NCBI RefSeq assembly: GCF_004014775.2
Contig: NZ_CP042808.1
Location: forward strand, 2,567,001 to 2,631,000
DNA length: 64,000 bases
DNA from: Acetobacter oryzoeni
GTDB lineage: Bacteria > Pseudomonadota > Alphaproteobacteria > Acetobacterales > Acetobacteraceae
Direction of reading: 5' to 3'
In this document: positions 18,662 to 27,874 of the stretch, piece after piece
Layout: every line of letters begins with the position of its first letter
How positions within the stretch are numbered: the first letter of the stretch is position 1
Position numbers and translations under genes: made by a program
The notes under the pieces: model-generated
What the model was told of the DNA's origin: nothing
The model's input: only the letters and a program-made list of their open reading frames with translations
The model's database searches: none

Positions 18662-19873
18662 TTACTTACTGGCCGCCAACGCAGCACGCTGGCGTGTGCG
18701 GCGGGCATCCAGCCAAGCTGCCAGCCAGAACAGAACTGCCAGCCCCACAATGTTAACCGCCACCTGCAAGCCCCAGCCTTCACCAAACGTGCTGAAAATG
18801 AGCCGCGCGTATAGGTCCAGCACCGTGCCAACCACAAAGATTTCCAACGAATGACGGCCAACCCGCGCCAGAATTTGCCCCAGCTTGCTTTCTGCTGCCC
18901 ACTGCCGCGCTTTATCTGAAGACTGAACCAGATAAAAAATGGCCACAACATCCAGCAGACGAAACGGAGAAAGCCATGTTTTGGCAGGCGCTATGGAATC
19001 TCCAAACGGGCGGAAATCTGGCAGCCCCCACAATGTCCATGGGAACGCCTGAATGGCAGAAAACACCAGATACAAAATACTGGCGATCACCAGTAACCGC
19101 TTACGTGGCAGATCCCCCCCCCGCCGTTCTGTTTCGGCAGAAGCAGTCAGCCCCAGCGCAAACAGAAACTGCCATGCAAACGGATTAAAATACCATCCAT
19201 CCGGGTCCAGCCAGTTGGGAAAGTTTATTTCCGGATCAAAATTGACAAACAGCCACACAGCACCAGACAGCACGAGCGCAAGTGAGCGGTGCACACGCAT
19301 CAACACATAAAAAAGCGGGAACCCACCCAGCAGAACGATATAAAGTGGCAGAATATTGAGATTGCTGGGCAAGGCATCAAACATCATCACACGCCAGACC
19401 CAGCCCATGCCATGTGCTAGTTCTGGCTCCAGATAATCGACTGAAACCGGCGTAAAATGGCGCCATGCCCGTACAGTAAAGACGTAAGCTGCCACCATAA
19501 TGGTTTGGCCAATGTAAAGCTGCACACACCGGCGGAAAATCCGCTTGAGAATTGTGGGCACACCATATTTTTTAAAGCCACGCCCATATGCCAACCATGA
19601 TGCATAGCCCGCAAGCAGCACAAACACTTCCGCCGCATCTGCAAACCCGACATTGCGCATGGTAAAACGGTTGAGCAGGTTTTGAGGGATGTGGTCTATA
19701 AACATCATCAGCAACGCCACACCACGCATGGCATCAATCCGATGATCTCGCCCTCGGCCAACAGTCAACTTGGAAGGCGGTGCAGAGACAACACCAGATC
19801 CTGAAGTTTTTTCAGCCTGTGAGGTCATTTTATCCACCCGGCCATCCGCCACTGCATTTACCATGTGCGTCAT
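18662..19873 (-). CDS. OpgC-like membrane acyltransferase
   Basis: 403 residues with about ten membrane segments. The diagnostic start of the domain is RDHRIDAMRGVALLMMFIDH, followed by FADAAEVFVLLAGYASW. In E. coli OpgC adds succinyl groups to osmoregulated periplasmic glucans. A 40-residue hydrophilic N-terminus precedes the domain. The start is uncertain: ATG 19873 (GAGG upstream) or ATG 19828 (GGTGGA upstream). It pairs with the SGNH hydrolase gene; no opgG or opgH is in the window. Confidence 0.9.
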   Translation of the reverse strand: MTHMVNAVADGRVDKMTSQAEKTSGSGVVSAPPSKLTVGRGRDHRIDAMRGVALLMMFIDHIPQNLLNRFTMRNVGFADAAEVFVLLAGYASWLAYGRGFKKYGVPTILKRIFRRCVQLYIGQTIMVAAYVFTVRAWRHFTPVSVDYLEPELAHGMGWVWRVMMFDALPSNLNILPLYIVLLGGFPLFYVLMRVHRSLALVLSGAVWLFVNFDPEINFPNWLDPDGWYFNPFAWQFLFALGLTASAETERRGGDLPRKRLLVIASILYLVFSAIQAFPWTLWGLPDFRPFGDSIAPAKTWLSPFRLLDVVAIFYLVQSSDKARQWAAESKLGQILARVGRHSLEIFVVGTVLDLYARLIFSTFGEGWGLQVAVNIVGLAVLFWLAAWLDARRTRQRAALAASK

Positions 19874-20030
19874 CTACCGGCCTCGCCTGTTCTGTGCCAG
19901 AAAAAATCTGTCACACGCAGGAAACATACTGAACCTGCACAACATCCCGCGCAGGCCTTCCCCTTGACGGCAAGCCATACTTGCTGTTGCCAACACAACA
20001 GACCTCATCACCCTTAACAGGAGCAAAATT

Positions 20031-21146
20031 GTGGCCCAGCCTCCCTCCGTTTCCTCTCAGGACATCACTCGTGTTCTGGAAAATGTAAAAGACCCACAAA
20101 CGGGCAAAAACCTGCTGGCTTATGGGCATCTGGAAGGCTGTTCACTTACGGAAGGCAAACTTTCTGTCGCTTTTGCTGTCGCGCGGGAACATGCCCAAAC
20201 CATTTCTGCTTTATGCGATGGCGCTGCCCGTCAGCTAGAAACCCTTCCGGGTGTGCAAAGTGCCAGTATTATTCTTACAGCACATCGCCCTGCCGGAGCC
20301 GCAGCAAAACCCAAAGCAGCATCTGGTGGGCATCGTCCTTTAGGGGGTGTGGCCCCGGCTGATGGCAATGCCCCTATTCTTCCCGGTGTAAAAACCATTA
20401 TTGCCGTGGCCTCGGGCAAAGGGGGCGTGGGCAAATCCACCACTGCAACCAATCTGGCCGTTGGGCTTGGTTTGGAGGGCCTGAAAGTTGGCCTGCTGGA
20501 TGCAGATATTCATGGCCCTTCCCTGCACCGCATGTTGGGCGCAACAGGCAAGCCCGAGGTTATAGACGGCAAACTGCAGCCTGTTGAAGCATGGGGGATT
20601 AAAGCTGTTTCCCTGGGTATGCTCGTTGATGAAAAGGCCGCCATGATCTGGCGCGGCCCCATGGTGATGGGCGCCATCAATCAGCTGCTGACAGATGTAA
20701 CCTGGGGAGATCTGGACGTAATGGTGGTGGATCTGCCACCCGGCACCGGCGATGCGCAGCTTTCTCTTACACAAAAAGTGCCTTTAACCGGCGCTGTTAT
20801 TGTTTCTACCCCGCAGGATATCGCACTGATTGATGCGCGCCGCGGCGTGACAATGTTTGAAAAAGTAAATGTGCCCGTATTGGGCCTGATTGAAAACATG
20901 TCCTATTTCTGCTGCCCGAATTGCGGACACAATACAGAACTGTTTGGCCATGGCGGCGCCAAGAAAGAAGCCGAAGCCATGGGTGTGCCTTTCCTAGGTG
21001 AAGTTCCACTATTGGCAGATATTCGCGCCAGTGGGGACAAAGGCGTGCCCGGTATTATTGAAAACCCGGATGGTGAAGGTGCCAAAGCATGGCGCCACAT
21101 CGCACATACAGTTGCAGAAATGCTGCGGCCACAACTGCAAAAGTAA
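20031..21146 (+). CDS. Mrp/NBP35 family Fe-S cluster carrier ATPase
   Basis: 371 residues from a GTG start with AGGAG upstream. The N-terminal MIP18/DUF59-like domain (about 1-95) is followed by a Pro/Ala linker and a deviant Walker A P-loop, GKGGVGKST. A CPNC motif (FCCPNCGHNTELFG) can bind a bridging Fe-S cluster at the dimer interface. ApbC/Mrp proteins carry Fe-S clusters to target enzymes. The window encodes several Fe-S users: aconitase, IlvD, ThiC and class I fumarase. It ends in a terminator. Confidence 0.95.
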   Translation: MAQPPSVSSQDITRVLENVKDPQTGKNLLAYGHLEGCSLTEGKLSVAFAVAREHAQTISALCDGAARQLETLPGVQSASIILTAHRPAGAAAKPKAASGGHRPLGGVAPADGNAPILPGVKTIIAVASGKGGVGKSTTATNLAVGLGLEGLKVGLLDADIHGPSLHRMLGATGKPEVIDGKLQPVEAWGIKAVSLGMLVDEKAAMIWRGPMVMGAINQLLTDVTWGDLDVMVVDLPPGTGDAQLSLTQKVPLTGAVIVSTPQDIALIDARRGVTMFEKVNVPVLGLIENMSYFCCPNCGHNTELFGHGGAKKEAEAMGVPFLGEVPLLADIRASGDKGVPGIIENPDGEGAKAWRHIAHTVAEMLRPQLQK

Positions 21147-21161
21147 ACAGTTTTAAAAGAG

Positions 21162-21199
21162 AAACCGGCCGTTCCCTTCATTCAACGGGCGGCCGGTTT
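21162..21199. terminator. Intrinsic terminator after mrp-like gene
   Basis: The arms AAACCGGCCG and CGGCCGGTTT are followed by TTTC. It lies between convergent genes and could serve both. Confidence 0.8.
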
Positions 21200-21220
21200 T
21201 CTTACAAACTGAACAAGTAA

Positions 21221-21490
21221 TTATTTGGATTTTGGCTTATGTGCCGAAGGTGTTTTTGAACCTTTTTTAAAAAAAGCACGACATTTGGGGCTGAGCTTAT
21301 CCTGCTTACGCTCCATGCATTGTGTGATTTTCTTTTCATTGGGAATAGCCAGCGCACAAAGGCGCAGAGCATCCCCTTTGCAAGCTTCTGTCTGTTTTTC
21401 CCGCAATGTGTCTGCATGAACAGGATATGCCAGCCCGAGCAGAGCCATACCGGAAAACACTATAGAGATACGTCGCATAAAATTTGTCAT
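21221..21490 (-). CDS. Small exported Cys-rich-repeat protein
   Basis: 89 residues from the ATG at 21490, which has GGAG six bases upstream (an earlier ATG at 21502 has none). A signal peptide ends near YPVHADT. The mature part has four Cys in the pattern AC-x8-C-x12-C-x11-C (ACKGDALRLC, ITQCMERKQDKLSPKC), like the eukaryote/bacterial cysteine-rich (GLG1-type) repeat. Two disulfides are likely in the periplasm. The tail is Lys-rich. Function unknown. Confidence 0.75.
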   Translation of the reverse strand: MTNFMRRISIVFSGMALLGLAYPVHADTLREKQTEACKGDALRLCALAIPNEKKITQCMERKQDKLSPKCRAFFKKGSKTPSAHKPKSK

Positions 21491-21542
21491 TCTATACTCC
21501 ATTAAATTTTAGAAATTACGAGGCATCTATAACATGCCATTC

Positions 21543-21821
21543 TTACGGACCCAGCTTAGGGCAAATATTTTTCATTCCACCCTGCGCCTGATCACAAAAC
21601 TCAAAATGCCACTTATCTTTGGTGGCTGGGGCATTCATAAACAGAACACCCCATACAACCACCAGCACAACAGCAATAACCACGAAAGGCCACAACGGCG
21701 GCAGATGTGCCGTGCTAAAAGGTTGCCGTAACTTTTTACCGCGCAAGCCTTCCTTCTTAATCTGCTCAAAGAAGGGGGCTTCCTTCTTTGATGCGTTTTT
21801 ATCGTCCAACTTGCTTGTCAT
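21543..21821 (-). CDS. Small single-span membrane protein of unknown function
   Basis: 92 residues: a charged 43-residue cytoplasmic-type N-terminus rich in Lys, one hydrophobic segment (LWPFVVIAVVLVVVWGVLFM), then a 30-residue tail with two Cys (FEFCDQAQGGMKNICP). It lies 22 bp downstream of thyX on the same strand and may share its transcript. No family is recognised. Confidence 0.7.
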   Translation of the reverse strand: MTSKLDDKNASKKEAPFFEQIKKEGLRGKKLRQPFSTAHLPPLWPFVVIAVVLVVVWGVLFMNAPATKDKWHFEFCDQAQGGMKNICPKLGP

Positions 21822-21843
21822 GGTTAGGGTAACACTCTGGCAA

Positions 21844-22752
21844 TCAGCCTTTTAAACTGGCCATCATTTCGTCCCATTCACGGCGGCTGAGGCCAGAACC
21901 TTTCTGCTCCACATTCTCTCCGGCCAACATACGACGCAGAACCTGCATCATGGTTGCAGAGAATGTGACTGCTCCACGGCGATATTCTTCAAAAGCACTG
22001 GCTGTTACCGGCACCCACGCGTGCAGAATCTTCAGCATAATTTCTGCATAAACACGAATTTCATACTGCGCATGCGGGTCAATCCGCAGGGCCAGAAAAT
22101 GCATGAGGTTATGGAGATCTATCTTCCAGTACCACTGGGTGTAGGTGTTCAGGGTCAGGTTAATACGGCCCAGTTCACGGGCCAGACCGTACCCGTTTTC
22201 TGCATCCAGCATTTTTTCGTAATCACGATACGTCCGCATGGCATCGTCACGCAGGATATCCAGAACTTCAGCAGCCTGCTGTGGAGCCAGAATCTGTCCT
22301 CGTCCCTGACGGTTCACTTCACTCTGTGCGGCCATATGTTCTGGTGCTGGCAGGTAAAATTCACTGTCTAGAATGGAATAACGTGCAGAATATTCATTCA
22401 CACTGGCCATGCGATGCCGAATCCACTGCCGTGCCACAAAAATGGGCAGTTTGACGTGAAATTTCATCTCGCACATTTCAAACGGTGAAGAATGGCGATG
22501 GCGCATCAAATATCGGATCAGCCCCGCATCTTCTGAAACCTTGCGAGTGCCCCGACCGTATGAAACACGCGCTGCCTGCACAATGGCAGCATCATCCCCC
22601 ATGTAGTCAATAACGCGCAGGAACCCATGATCCAGCACTTCCTGCGGTTCATACAGCATGGCTTCCAGCGCTGGCACGGTAGGCCTGCGCGTGGCAAAGG
22701 TTTCCTGCCCGTGAGCTGCTATTTCCGCCCGCTGTTCTTCCGTAAGTGCCAT
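21844..22752 (-). CDS. thyX: FAD-dependent thymidylate synthase
   Basis: 302 residues. ThyX makes dTMP from dUMP with methylenetetrahydrofolate and NADPH using FAD, in place of ThyA. The family motif RHRxxSxNExSxR is seen as [13 protein letters not shown] (112-124), with a second [10 protein letters not shown] before it. At 302 residues it is longer than the smallest ThyX (about 220) but normal for alphaproteobacteria. It is divergent from ssrA. Confidence 0.96.
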   Translation of the reverse strand: MALTEEQRAEIAAHGQETFATRRPTVPALEAMLYEPQEVLDHGFLRVIDYMGDDAAIVQAARVSYGRGTRKVSEDAGLIRYLMRHRHSSPFEMCEMKFHVKLPIFVARQWIRHRMASVNEYSARYSILDSEFYLPAPEHMAAQSEVNRQGRGQILAPQQAAEVLDILRDDAMRTYRDYEKMLDAENGYGLARELGRINLTLNTYTQWYWKIDLHNLMHFLALRIDPHAQYEIRVYAEIMLKILHAWVPVTASAFEEYRRGAVTFSATMMQVLRRMLAGENVEQKGSGLSRREWDEMMASLKG

Positions 22753-22853
22753 GCCGCCTTATTCCTAACCGTGGTCTGAATTCAGACCTCCATACTCCAT
22801 AGAGCACCATGGATGCTACTGTTGCACCCTGTAATTTTCTTACTGCAAACACC

Positions 22854-22882
22854 TTGCGCAGCCTTACACTCCCGCCTATGTT
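22854..22882 (+). promoter_or_regulatory. Candidate ssrA promoter
   Basis: TTGCGC (22854-22859) and TATGTT (22877-22882) are separated by 17 nt, as in sigma-70 promoters. This predicts a start near 22889, just ahead of the acceptor half of tmRNA. Confidence 0.5.
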
Positions 22883-22888
22883 TGAGGT

Positions 22889-23177
22889 GTTAGAAGTTCG
22901 CTTCTGACTATGGCAATAAACGGAATATGGAATAGGCGTAGTGGACCCGGGGGCGGTACCCGGCGTCTCCACCAATCATCCGGCCTCTCAAGGGTTTGGA
23001 CAGATGGGGACGAAATAGGCTCGACACGCGCAGTAAAGATATTCTTTTTGCCCGGTATTGTACCACCGTTATCGGGCTATTTTTACAAGTGCCAATGATA
23101 ACTCTGAGGTGCTCGCTGTTGCTGCATAAGCGATAAGCGCGGTTCGGGAGGGCACCGGGCAACAGAAGCCCTCCCAC
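22889..23177 (+). ncRNA. ssrA: Two-piece (circularly permuted) tmRNA
   Basis: The acceptor half comes first and ends at 22974 with CGTCTCC-ACCA after a T-arm-like CCGGG/CCCGG hairpin. About 31 nt of spacer follow, then the coding half starts at 23006 with GGGGACG, which pairs with CGTCTCC to form the 7-bp acceptor stem (one G-U). After GAAATAGGCTCGAC and a pseudoknot-like region, the resume codon GCC at 23091 begins the tag ANDNSEVLAVAA, stop TAA at 23127-23129. A GGGAGGG/CCCTCCC hairpin closes the coding half. This acceptor-first order is the permuted form known from alphaproteobacteria. The outer ends are approximate. Confidence 0.93.
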
Positions 23178-23353
23178 CTCAATTTTCCAAATTCAGCTCT
23201 GTTTTAAACGCTATACTTTGGCCTGCATGGCTGGTGTTGCAACAAACATGTCCGGCGTGCTTGCACTGGCGTGATCTTTCGCGCATCCCTGCGTTATATA
23301 AATATTCGATCAAAAAGCCGGGGCAACCCCGGTGGCGGCAAGGAGCAAATAAT

Positions 23354-23890
23354 ATGGCTGATGACCACGACCCCACACAGGACGAATCCCTTTTTCCGGC
23401 TCCCAGCCTGCTGCCGTATGAACGCTGGCTGAATGAAGCCTCCCGCAGTGTGATGTTGAATGCGCTCGAACATGTGAGCCGCGAAGGGCTTGCAGGAGAG
23501 CACCATTTCTATCTGACTTTCCTTACGGATTTTCCCGGCGTGGATATTCCTGCCAGACTTCGCGCCCAGTATCCGCATGAAATGACCATCGTGCTCCAGC
23601 ACCAGTTCTGGGATCTGAAGGTGGACCGGGAAGCAAAAACTGTTTCTGTCGGTCTTTCCTTTGGGGGTGTTGGCTCCATACTGGTTATTCCTGTGCAGGC
23701 TATTACTGGGTTTGCTGATCCTGCCATAAGGTTCAGCCTGCATTTTGCTGCCGTGGAGCCAACAGAGGAACCCGCGCCGGAAGAACCCACCACCGGCCAG
23801 CCCGAACAGGACGGGCCGGAGGAAAGCGACTCGTCCTCACAGGTCGTGAGTCTTGACGCTTTCCGTAAGAAAGGACCATCACCCGCCTGA
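23354..23890 (+). CDS. sspB: SspB-type ClpXP adaptor
   Basis: 178 residues. SspB binds the tmRNA tag and delivers tagged proteins to ClpXP. The core HHFYLTFLTDFPGVDIP and MTIVLQHQFWDLKV match the SspB fold (Sm-like). An acidic, Pro-rich linker then leads to the C-terminal VVSLDAFRKK, matching the short tail by which SspB docks on the ClpX zinc-binding domain. The ATG has AAGGAG upstream; the frame stays open 120 bp further up without a good start. It lies directly after ssrA. Confidence 0.93.
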   Translation: MADDHDPTQDESLFPAPSLLPYERWLNEASRSVMLNALEHVSREGLAGEHHFYLTFLTDFPGVDIPARLRAQYPHEMTIVLQHQFWDLKVDREAKTVSVGLSFGGVGSILVIPVQAITGFADPAIRFSLHFAAVEPTEEPAPEEPTTGQPEQDGPEESDSSSQVVSLDAFRKKGPSPA

Positions 23891-23936
23891 AGCCCCGGCG
23901 CAAACGGGGCCAGGTTGACGGAGAAGACACGAAGAA

Positions 23937-25589
23937 ATGACCAGCCAGCCCCCTCGCCCCCCGGTGCCGGAATTTGCCTATTCTCCCCTGTTCCCGATGG
24001 GGGAGGATAAAACCACCTACCGCAAGCTGGATCTTGCAGGTGTGAGCACATCACAGTGCGGTGGCAAAACTGTTCTACACGTTACGCCCGAATCCCTTAC
24101 GGAACTCACTGCGCAGGCTTTTCATGAGGTGGCGCATTTTCTGCGTCCCGCACATCTGACACAGCTTGCCTCCATCCTGAAAGACCCCGAGGCTTCGGAT
24201 AACGATCGCTTTGTGGCGCTTGATCTGCTGAAAAACGCCTGCATTGCCGCAGGGGGCGTGCTGCCCATGTGCCAGGATACCGGCACCGCCATTGTGTTTG
24301 GCAAAAAAGGCCAGCGTGTCTGGGTAGAAGGGAACGAGGAAGTTGCCTTCTCCAAAGGTGTGTACGAAACCTATACACGCACCAATCTGCGCTATTCCCA
24401 AATGGCGCCACTCACCATGTTTGATGAAAAGAACACCGGCACCAACCTGCCCGTTCAGTGCGATATTTTTGCCAGCCCAGCTGGTGAGCACGATGAGCAG
24501 ATGGACCTGATGTTCGTTGCCAAGGGTGGTGGCTCTGCCAATAAAACCTTCCTGTTTCAGGAAACGCGCGCCCTGTTGGGGTCTGAACAGCAGTTGCTGG
24601 ACTGGCTGGATACCAAGATCAAGACACTCGGCACATCCGCTTGCCCGCCTTACCATCTGGCCATTGTTATCGGTGGCATGTCTGCTGAACAGACACTCAA
24701 AACAGTTAAGCTGGCATCTACCCACTGGTATGATTCCCTGCCAACCAAAGGGGATATGACTGGCCACGCCTTCCGTGATGTTGAGATGGAACAGAAGGTG
24801 CTGGAGCTTACCCGCAAGCTGGGGATTGGCGCTCAGTTTGGCGGCAAATATTTCTGCCACGATGTGCGCGTTATCCGCTTGCCCCGGCACGGTGCATCTC
24901 TGCCGGTTGGTATTGGTGTTTCCTGCTCGGCAGATCGGCAGATCAAGGCACGCGTAACAGCAGAAGGCTTCTTTCTGGAACAGCTGGAGCATGACCCTGC
25001 CCGCTTCCTGCCAGAAACCACAGATGAACATCTGGAAGGCGAAGCCATCAAGATCGACCTGAACCGGCCGATGGATGAAATCCGCAAAGAGCTTTCCAAA
25101 TACCCTGTCAAAACCCGTCTGGCCCTTACGGGTACTGTGGTGGTGGCGCGTGATATCGCCCATGCCAAATTCCGCGAACGCCTACAAAAAGGCGAAGGCC
25201 TGCCGCAGTATCTGAAAGATCATCCCGTCTATTACGCTGGGCCGGCTAAAACCCCTGCTGGCATGCCTACAGGCTCCTTTGGCCCCACAACGGCTGGCCG
25301 TATGGATTCTTACGTGGCGGAACTTCAAGCCAATGGTGGTTCCTACGTCATGCTGGCCAAGGGCAACCGCTCCAAGGCCGTGAAGGATGCCTGCCAGAAA
25401 TATGGTGGCTTCTATCTGGGTTCTGTTGGTGGGCCAGCAGCACGGCTTGCCAAGGACTGCATCCGCAAGGTGGAAGTGCTGGAATACCCTGAACTGGGCA
25501 TGGAAGCCGTATGGAAAATTGAAGTGGAAGATTTTCCTGCGTTTATTGTTATTGATGATAAGGGCAACGACTTCTACGCTGAGCTGTAA
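23937..25589 (+). CDS. Class I (Fe-S) fumarate hydratase
   Basis: 550 residues, the length of FumA/FumB-type enzymes with fused alpha and beta domains. It interconverts fumarate and malate using an oxygen-sensitive [4Fe-4S] cluster. Cluster-binding context is seen in [20 protein letters not shown], with further Cys at [13 protein letters not shown] and [12 protein letters not shown]. The beta domain has [12 protein letters not shown]. It follows sspB by 46 bp, with GAGAAG upstream of the ATG. No class II fumC is in the window. Confidence 0.95.
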   Translation: MTSQPPRPPVPEFAYSPLFPMGEDKTTYRKLDLAGVSTSQCGGKTVLHVTPESLTELTAQAFHEVAHFLRPAHLTQLASILKDPEASDNDRFVALDLLKNACIAAGGVLPMCQDTGTAIVFGKKGQRVWVEGNEEVAFSKGVYETYTRTNLRYSQMAPLTMFDEKNTGTNLPVQCDIFASPAGEHDEQMDLMFVAKGGGSANKTFLFQETRALLGSEQQLLDWLDTKIKTLGTSACPPYHLAIVIGGMSAEQTLKTVKLASTHWYDSLPTKGDMTGHAFRDVEMEQKVLELTRKLGIGAQFGGKYFCHDVRVIRLPRHGASLPVGIGVSCSADRQIKARVTAEGFFLEQLEHDPARFLPETTDEHLEGEAIKIDLNRPMDEIRKELSKYPVKTRLALTGTVVVARDIAHAKFRERLQKGEGLPQYLKDHPVYYAGPAKTPAGMPTGSFGPTTAGRMDSYVAELQANGGSYVMLAKGNRSKAVKDACQKYGGFYLGSVGGPAARLAKDCIRKVEVLEYPELGMEAVWKIEVEDFPAFIVIDDKGNDFYAEL

Positions 25590-25649
25590 GACAGCAGCCT
25601 TGGCCCCTTTGCAGCAAAGGGGCCAACAGCAAGGGAGCGATGCGGTTTC

Positions 25650-26042
25650 ATGCGTTTTACAGTAGATCGGTTAGACCATGTGGTGCTGACTGTAAGAGAT
25701 GTAGAAATTTCCGCTTCATGGTTCCAGCGCGTGCTGGGAATGGACCGGGAAGAATATGGCCGCAACAATCGCACTGCGCTGCGTTTTGGGGGCCAGAAGC
25801 TAAACCTGCGTGCTTATAATGCCGAAGGCTGGGAAACAGCTACACATGCCCTGCCCGGCGGAAACGATTTATGTTTTGTAACCGCCATTACCAGTGAAGA
25901 TGTTTGCGAACACCTTAAAACCTGCGGCGTAACAATTGTAGAAGGCCCTGTGGCCCGCCTTGGTGCGCTAGGCCCCATTACATCCGTTTACTGCCATGAT
26001 CCGGATGAAAATCTGATCGAAATTGCATCTTATCAAGGTTAA
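25650..26042 (+). CDS. VOC superfamily (glyoxalase/dioxygenase-like) protein
   Basis: 130 residues, one complete vicinal-oxygen-chelate domain. His9 (RLDHVVLTV) and the C-terminal Glu in DPDENLIEIASY are the usual metal-ligand positions; a middle His is less clear. Members act as glyoxalases, dioxygenases or resistance proteins, and the substrate cannot be told from sequence. It lies 60 bp after fumarase and ends in a terminator, so both may share a transcript. Confidence 0.85.
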   Translation: MRFTVDRLDHVVLTVRDVEISASWFQRVLGMDREEYGRNNRTALRFGGQKLNLRAYNAEGWETATHALPGGNDLCFVTAITSEDVCEHLKTCGVTIVEGPVARLGALGPITSVYCHDPDENLIEIASYQG

Positions 26043-26086
26043 AAAAAGCCTCCCTCTTTGAAACTTATAAAAGAGGGGGGCTTTTT
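26043..26086. terminator. Bidirectional intrinsic terminator
   Basis: The arms GCCTCCCTCTTT and AAAGAGGGGGGC lie between an A-run and a T-run. It lies between the convergent VOC and glucanase genes. Confidence 0.9.
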
Positions 26087-26090
26087 ACTT

Positions 26091-27623
26091 TCAGCTCTTA
26101 CGACGCACAACGGATGAAGGCTGCTGCGCGACCTGCTGCAACCATCCGCCATGAAAACCAGCCTGCAGCAAACCGCGGCGAATAACAGCACTTTGCCGCA
26201 TTGTGTCCCACACAAGGCCGCTGCGCCAGTTTTCCACCATCAGCAAAATGGGGCCTTGGTCGATACCCAAGTAAGTATTATCGGCCCAGTAATCCTGCTT
26301 CTCATCATGAAAGCTGGGATTAAACGAATCTGCAAAACCATATTTGCCGTAAATATGGTTTCCATATTTTTCTTTCATGGTGCGCAATGCCGGAATGGCA
26401 ATTTCCGGCGCAAAAGCCACAGAACCACCAGCGGCCGTTGGCGCAATGGTGCCATCATCCTGTGTATAGTCACGCCCCACACCGCGGGCACTGTAAGACA
26501 GGAAGTGACGTGTCTGCCCGTTTTCTGTTTTGGTCACATCACCGGGGCCATCACTGGCTGTTAAGCCCCATGTGTTGGCATCGTAACCTTGCCATTTTCC
26601 GGGGTTGGACACAGCATAATTACGTTGCGCATACACAGCACGTCGGCTGTTTTCAAAATAATCAATCCCCTTGCCACTGATCCAATTATCCTGAATCCCC
26701 CGGAAATCTATCCATGCGTGGGAATACTGATGCCCAAACAAAGGTGCAAAGTTCAGGAATGTTTGCCCGTATTCTTCACCCCAGCGCTTATCATTTGTTG
26801 CCAGCCATGCTTGCCAGGAAACAGGCTGTAACCCATGTTCGGGAGCCCCCAAGGCAAGAATGTACAGCATCATACCTTCGCTGTACCCTTCCCAATAATT
26901 AGGAAGAAAGCCATGCTCGGGTGACCAACCCATGCTCAGCCGATGGTCTGGACGTTCCATCCATTTCCAGTCCACTCTATTAAAAAGTTGGTCTGAAAGC
27001 TGGCGAATTTCTTTTTCCTGCGCAGTATCCTGCGTATAAAAATTACGACAGAACAGAACACCCTGCATTAATAATGCGGTATCAATACTGGAAAGTTCAA
27101 TATCTGGGTTCAGGCGCAAACCTGTACGGTTATCCAGAAAGTGATAGAAAAACCCGTGATAGCCAGAGGCTTTATCCGCACTCTCATTTTGCGGCAATTT
27201 CCACATATAGCGCAGCGTTGTAAGCGTACGCTCTACAGCCTGCTGGCGCGTAATATAATGGCGCTTAACACCAATACCATAAGCAGTCAGACCAAAACCT
27301 ACAGATGCAACACTATCCTGCTTCTGATCTGATGGATAACGATCTGGAATAAGCCCCGTAGCCGGATCTGCTGAATCCCAGAACCACTGGAATGTTCGTT
27401 GCTCCAGATCCGATACCATCGCCACATCAGCCGGTGTGGGCGTATAAGCCTGTGGTGCCTGCACAGAAGGGGCAAGCGCATAAGCCTGCCCGCCAACACT
27501 GGCAACACCTAGAAAGAGGCTTCCGGCAAGAAGCAAAGCCCCAGTTTTTAGAAAGGATTTTCTTTTTTCTGAAATATCCGGCTTCTTGTTTTTCCACACA
27601 TCAGGCACGCACTTTGTTTTCAT
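26091..27623 (-). CDS. Secreted glucoamylase-family protein, GH144-like
   Basis: 510 residues. After a Lys-rich start comes a hydrophobic segment (about 28-45, TGALLLAGSLFLGVASVGG) ending near QAYALA, so it is exported. The body contains the COG5368 signatures LEQRTFQWFWDSADPATGLI, GFGLTAYGIG, FFYHFLD and IDTALLMQGVLF, and ends with GIDQGPILLMVENW. Characterised GH144 members are endo-beta-1,2-glucanases. The ATG is preferred over a TTG nine bases earlier. The gene is monocistronic. With OpgC nearby, periplasmic glucan turnover is a plausible job. Confidence 0.85.
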   Translation of the reverse strand: MKTKCVPDVWKNKKPDISEKRKSFLKTGALLLAGSLFLGVASVGGQAYALAPSVQAPQAYTPTPADVAMVSDLEQRTFQWFWDSADPATGLIPDRYPSDQKQDSVASVGFGLTAYGIGVKRHYITRQQAVERTLTTLRYMWKLPQNESADKASGYHGFFYHFLDNRTGLRLNPDIELSSIDTALLMQGVLFCRNFYTQDTAQEKEIRQLSDQLFNRVDWKWMERPDHRLSMGWSPEHGFLPNYWEGYSEGMMLYILALGAPEHGLQPVSWQAWLATNDKRWGEEYGQTFLNFAPLFGHQYSHAWIDFRGIQDNWISGKGIDYFENSRRAVYAQRNYAVSNPGKWQGYDANTWGLTASDGPGDVTKTENGQTRHFLSYSARGVGRDYTQDDGTIAPTAAGGSVAFAPEIAIPALRTMKEKYGNHIYGKYGFADSFNPSFHDEKQDYWADNTYLGIDQGPILLMVENWRSGLVWDTMRQSAVIRRGLLQAGFHGGWLQQVAQQPSSVVRRKS

Positions 27624-27874
27624 AACCGCCAAAAATCCGATTGTTACCCCAGACCGTCCCGACCATTACGTTACACAACCGCCCAGCTAAGCGGCCTGTA
27701 TGCAAGACGCATGAAAACATTCCAGCAACTGTGTAAGGTTCCCACAAACGTGAGCATGAAACACAGCGTATGCAAAAACAATGCTTTTGAGGGTAGATTT
27801 TTTGCGGTGCGCACAAGCGGAAAACGCATAAAGCGCTTTCCGTCCGTGCCTGAAAATAATTTTAGATGATAGAA

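Noticed and set aside
23320..23334. CCGGGG-CAA-CCCCGG hairpin before sspB taken as a terminator of ssrA
   Set aside because: On the plus strand no T-run follows; the A-run before it would give a terminator only for minus-strand transcription, and no minus-strand gene is there.
24075..25163. A 362-codon open frame antisense to fumarase
   Set aside because: The sense strand encodes a full, conserved class I fumarase; the antisense product has no recognisable domain.
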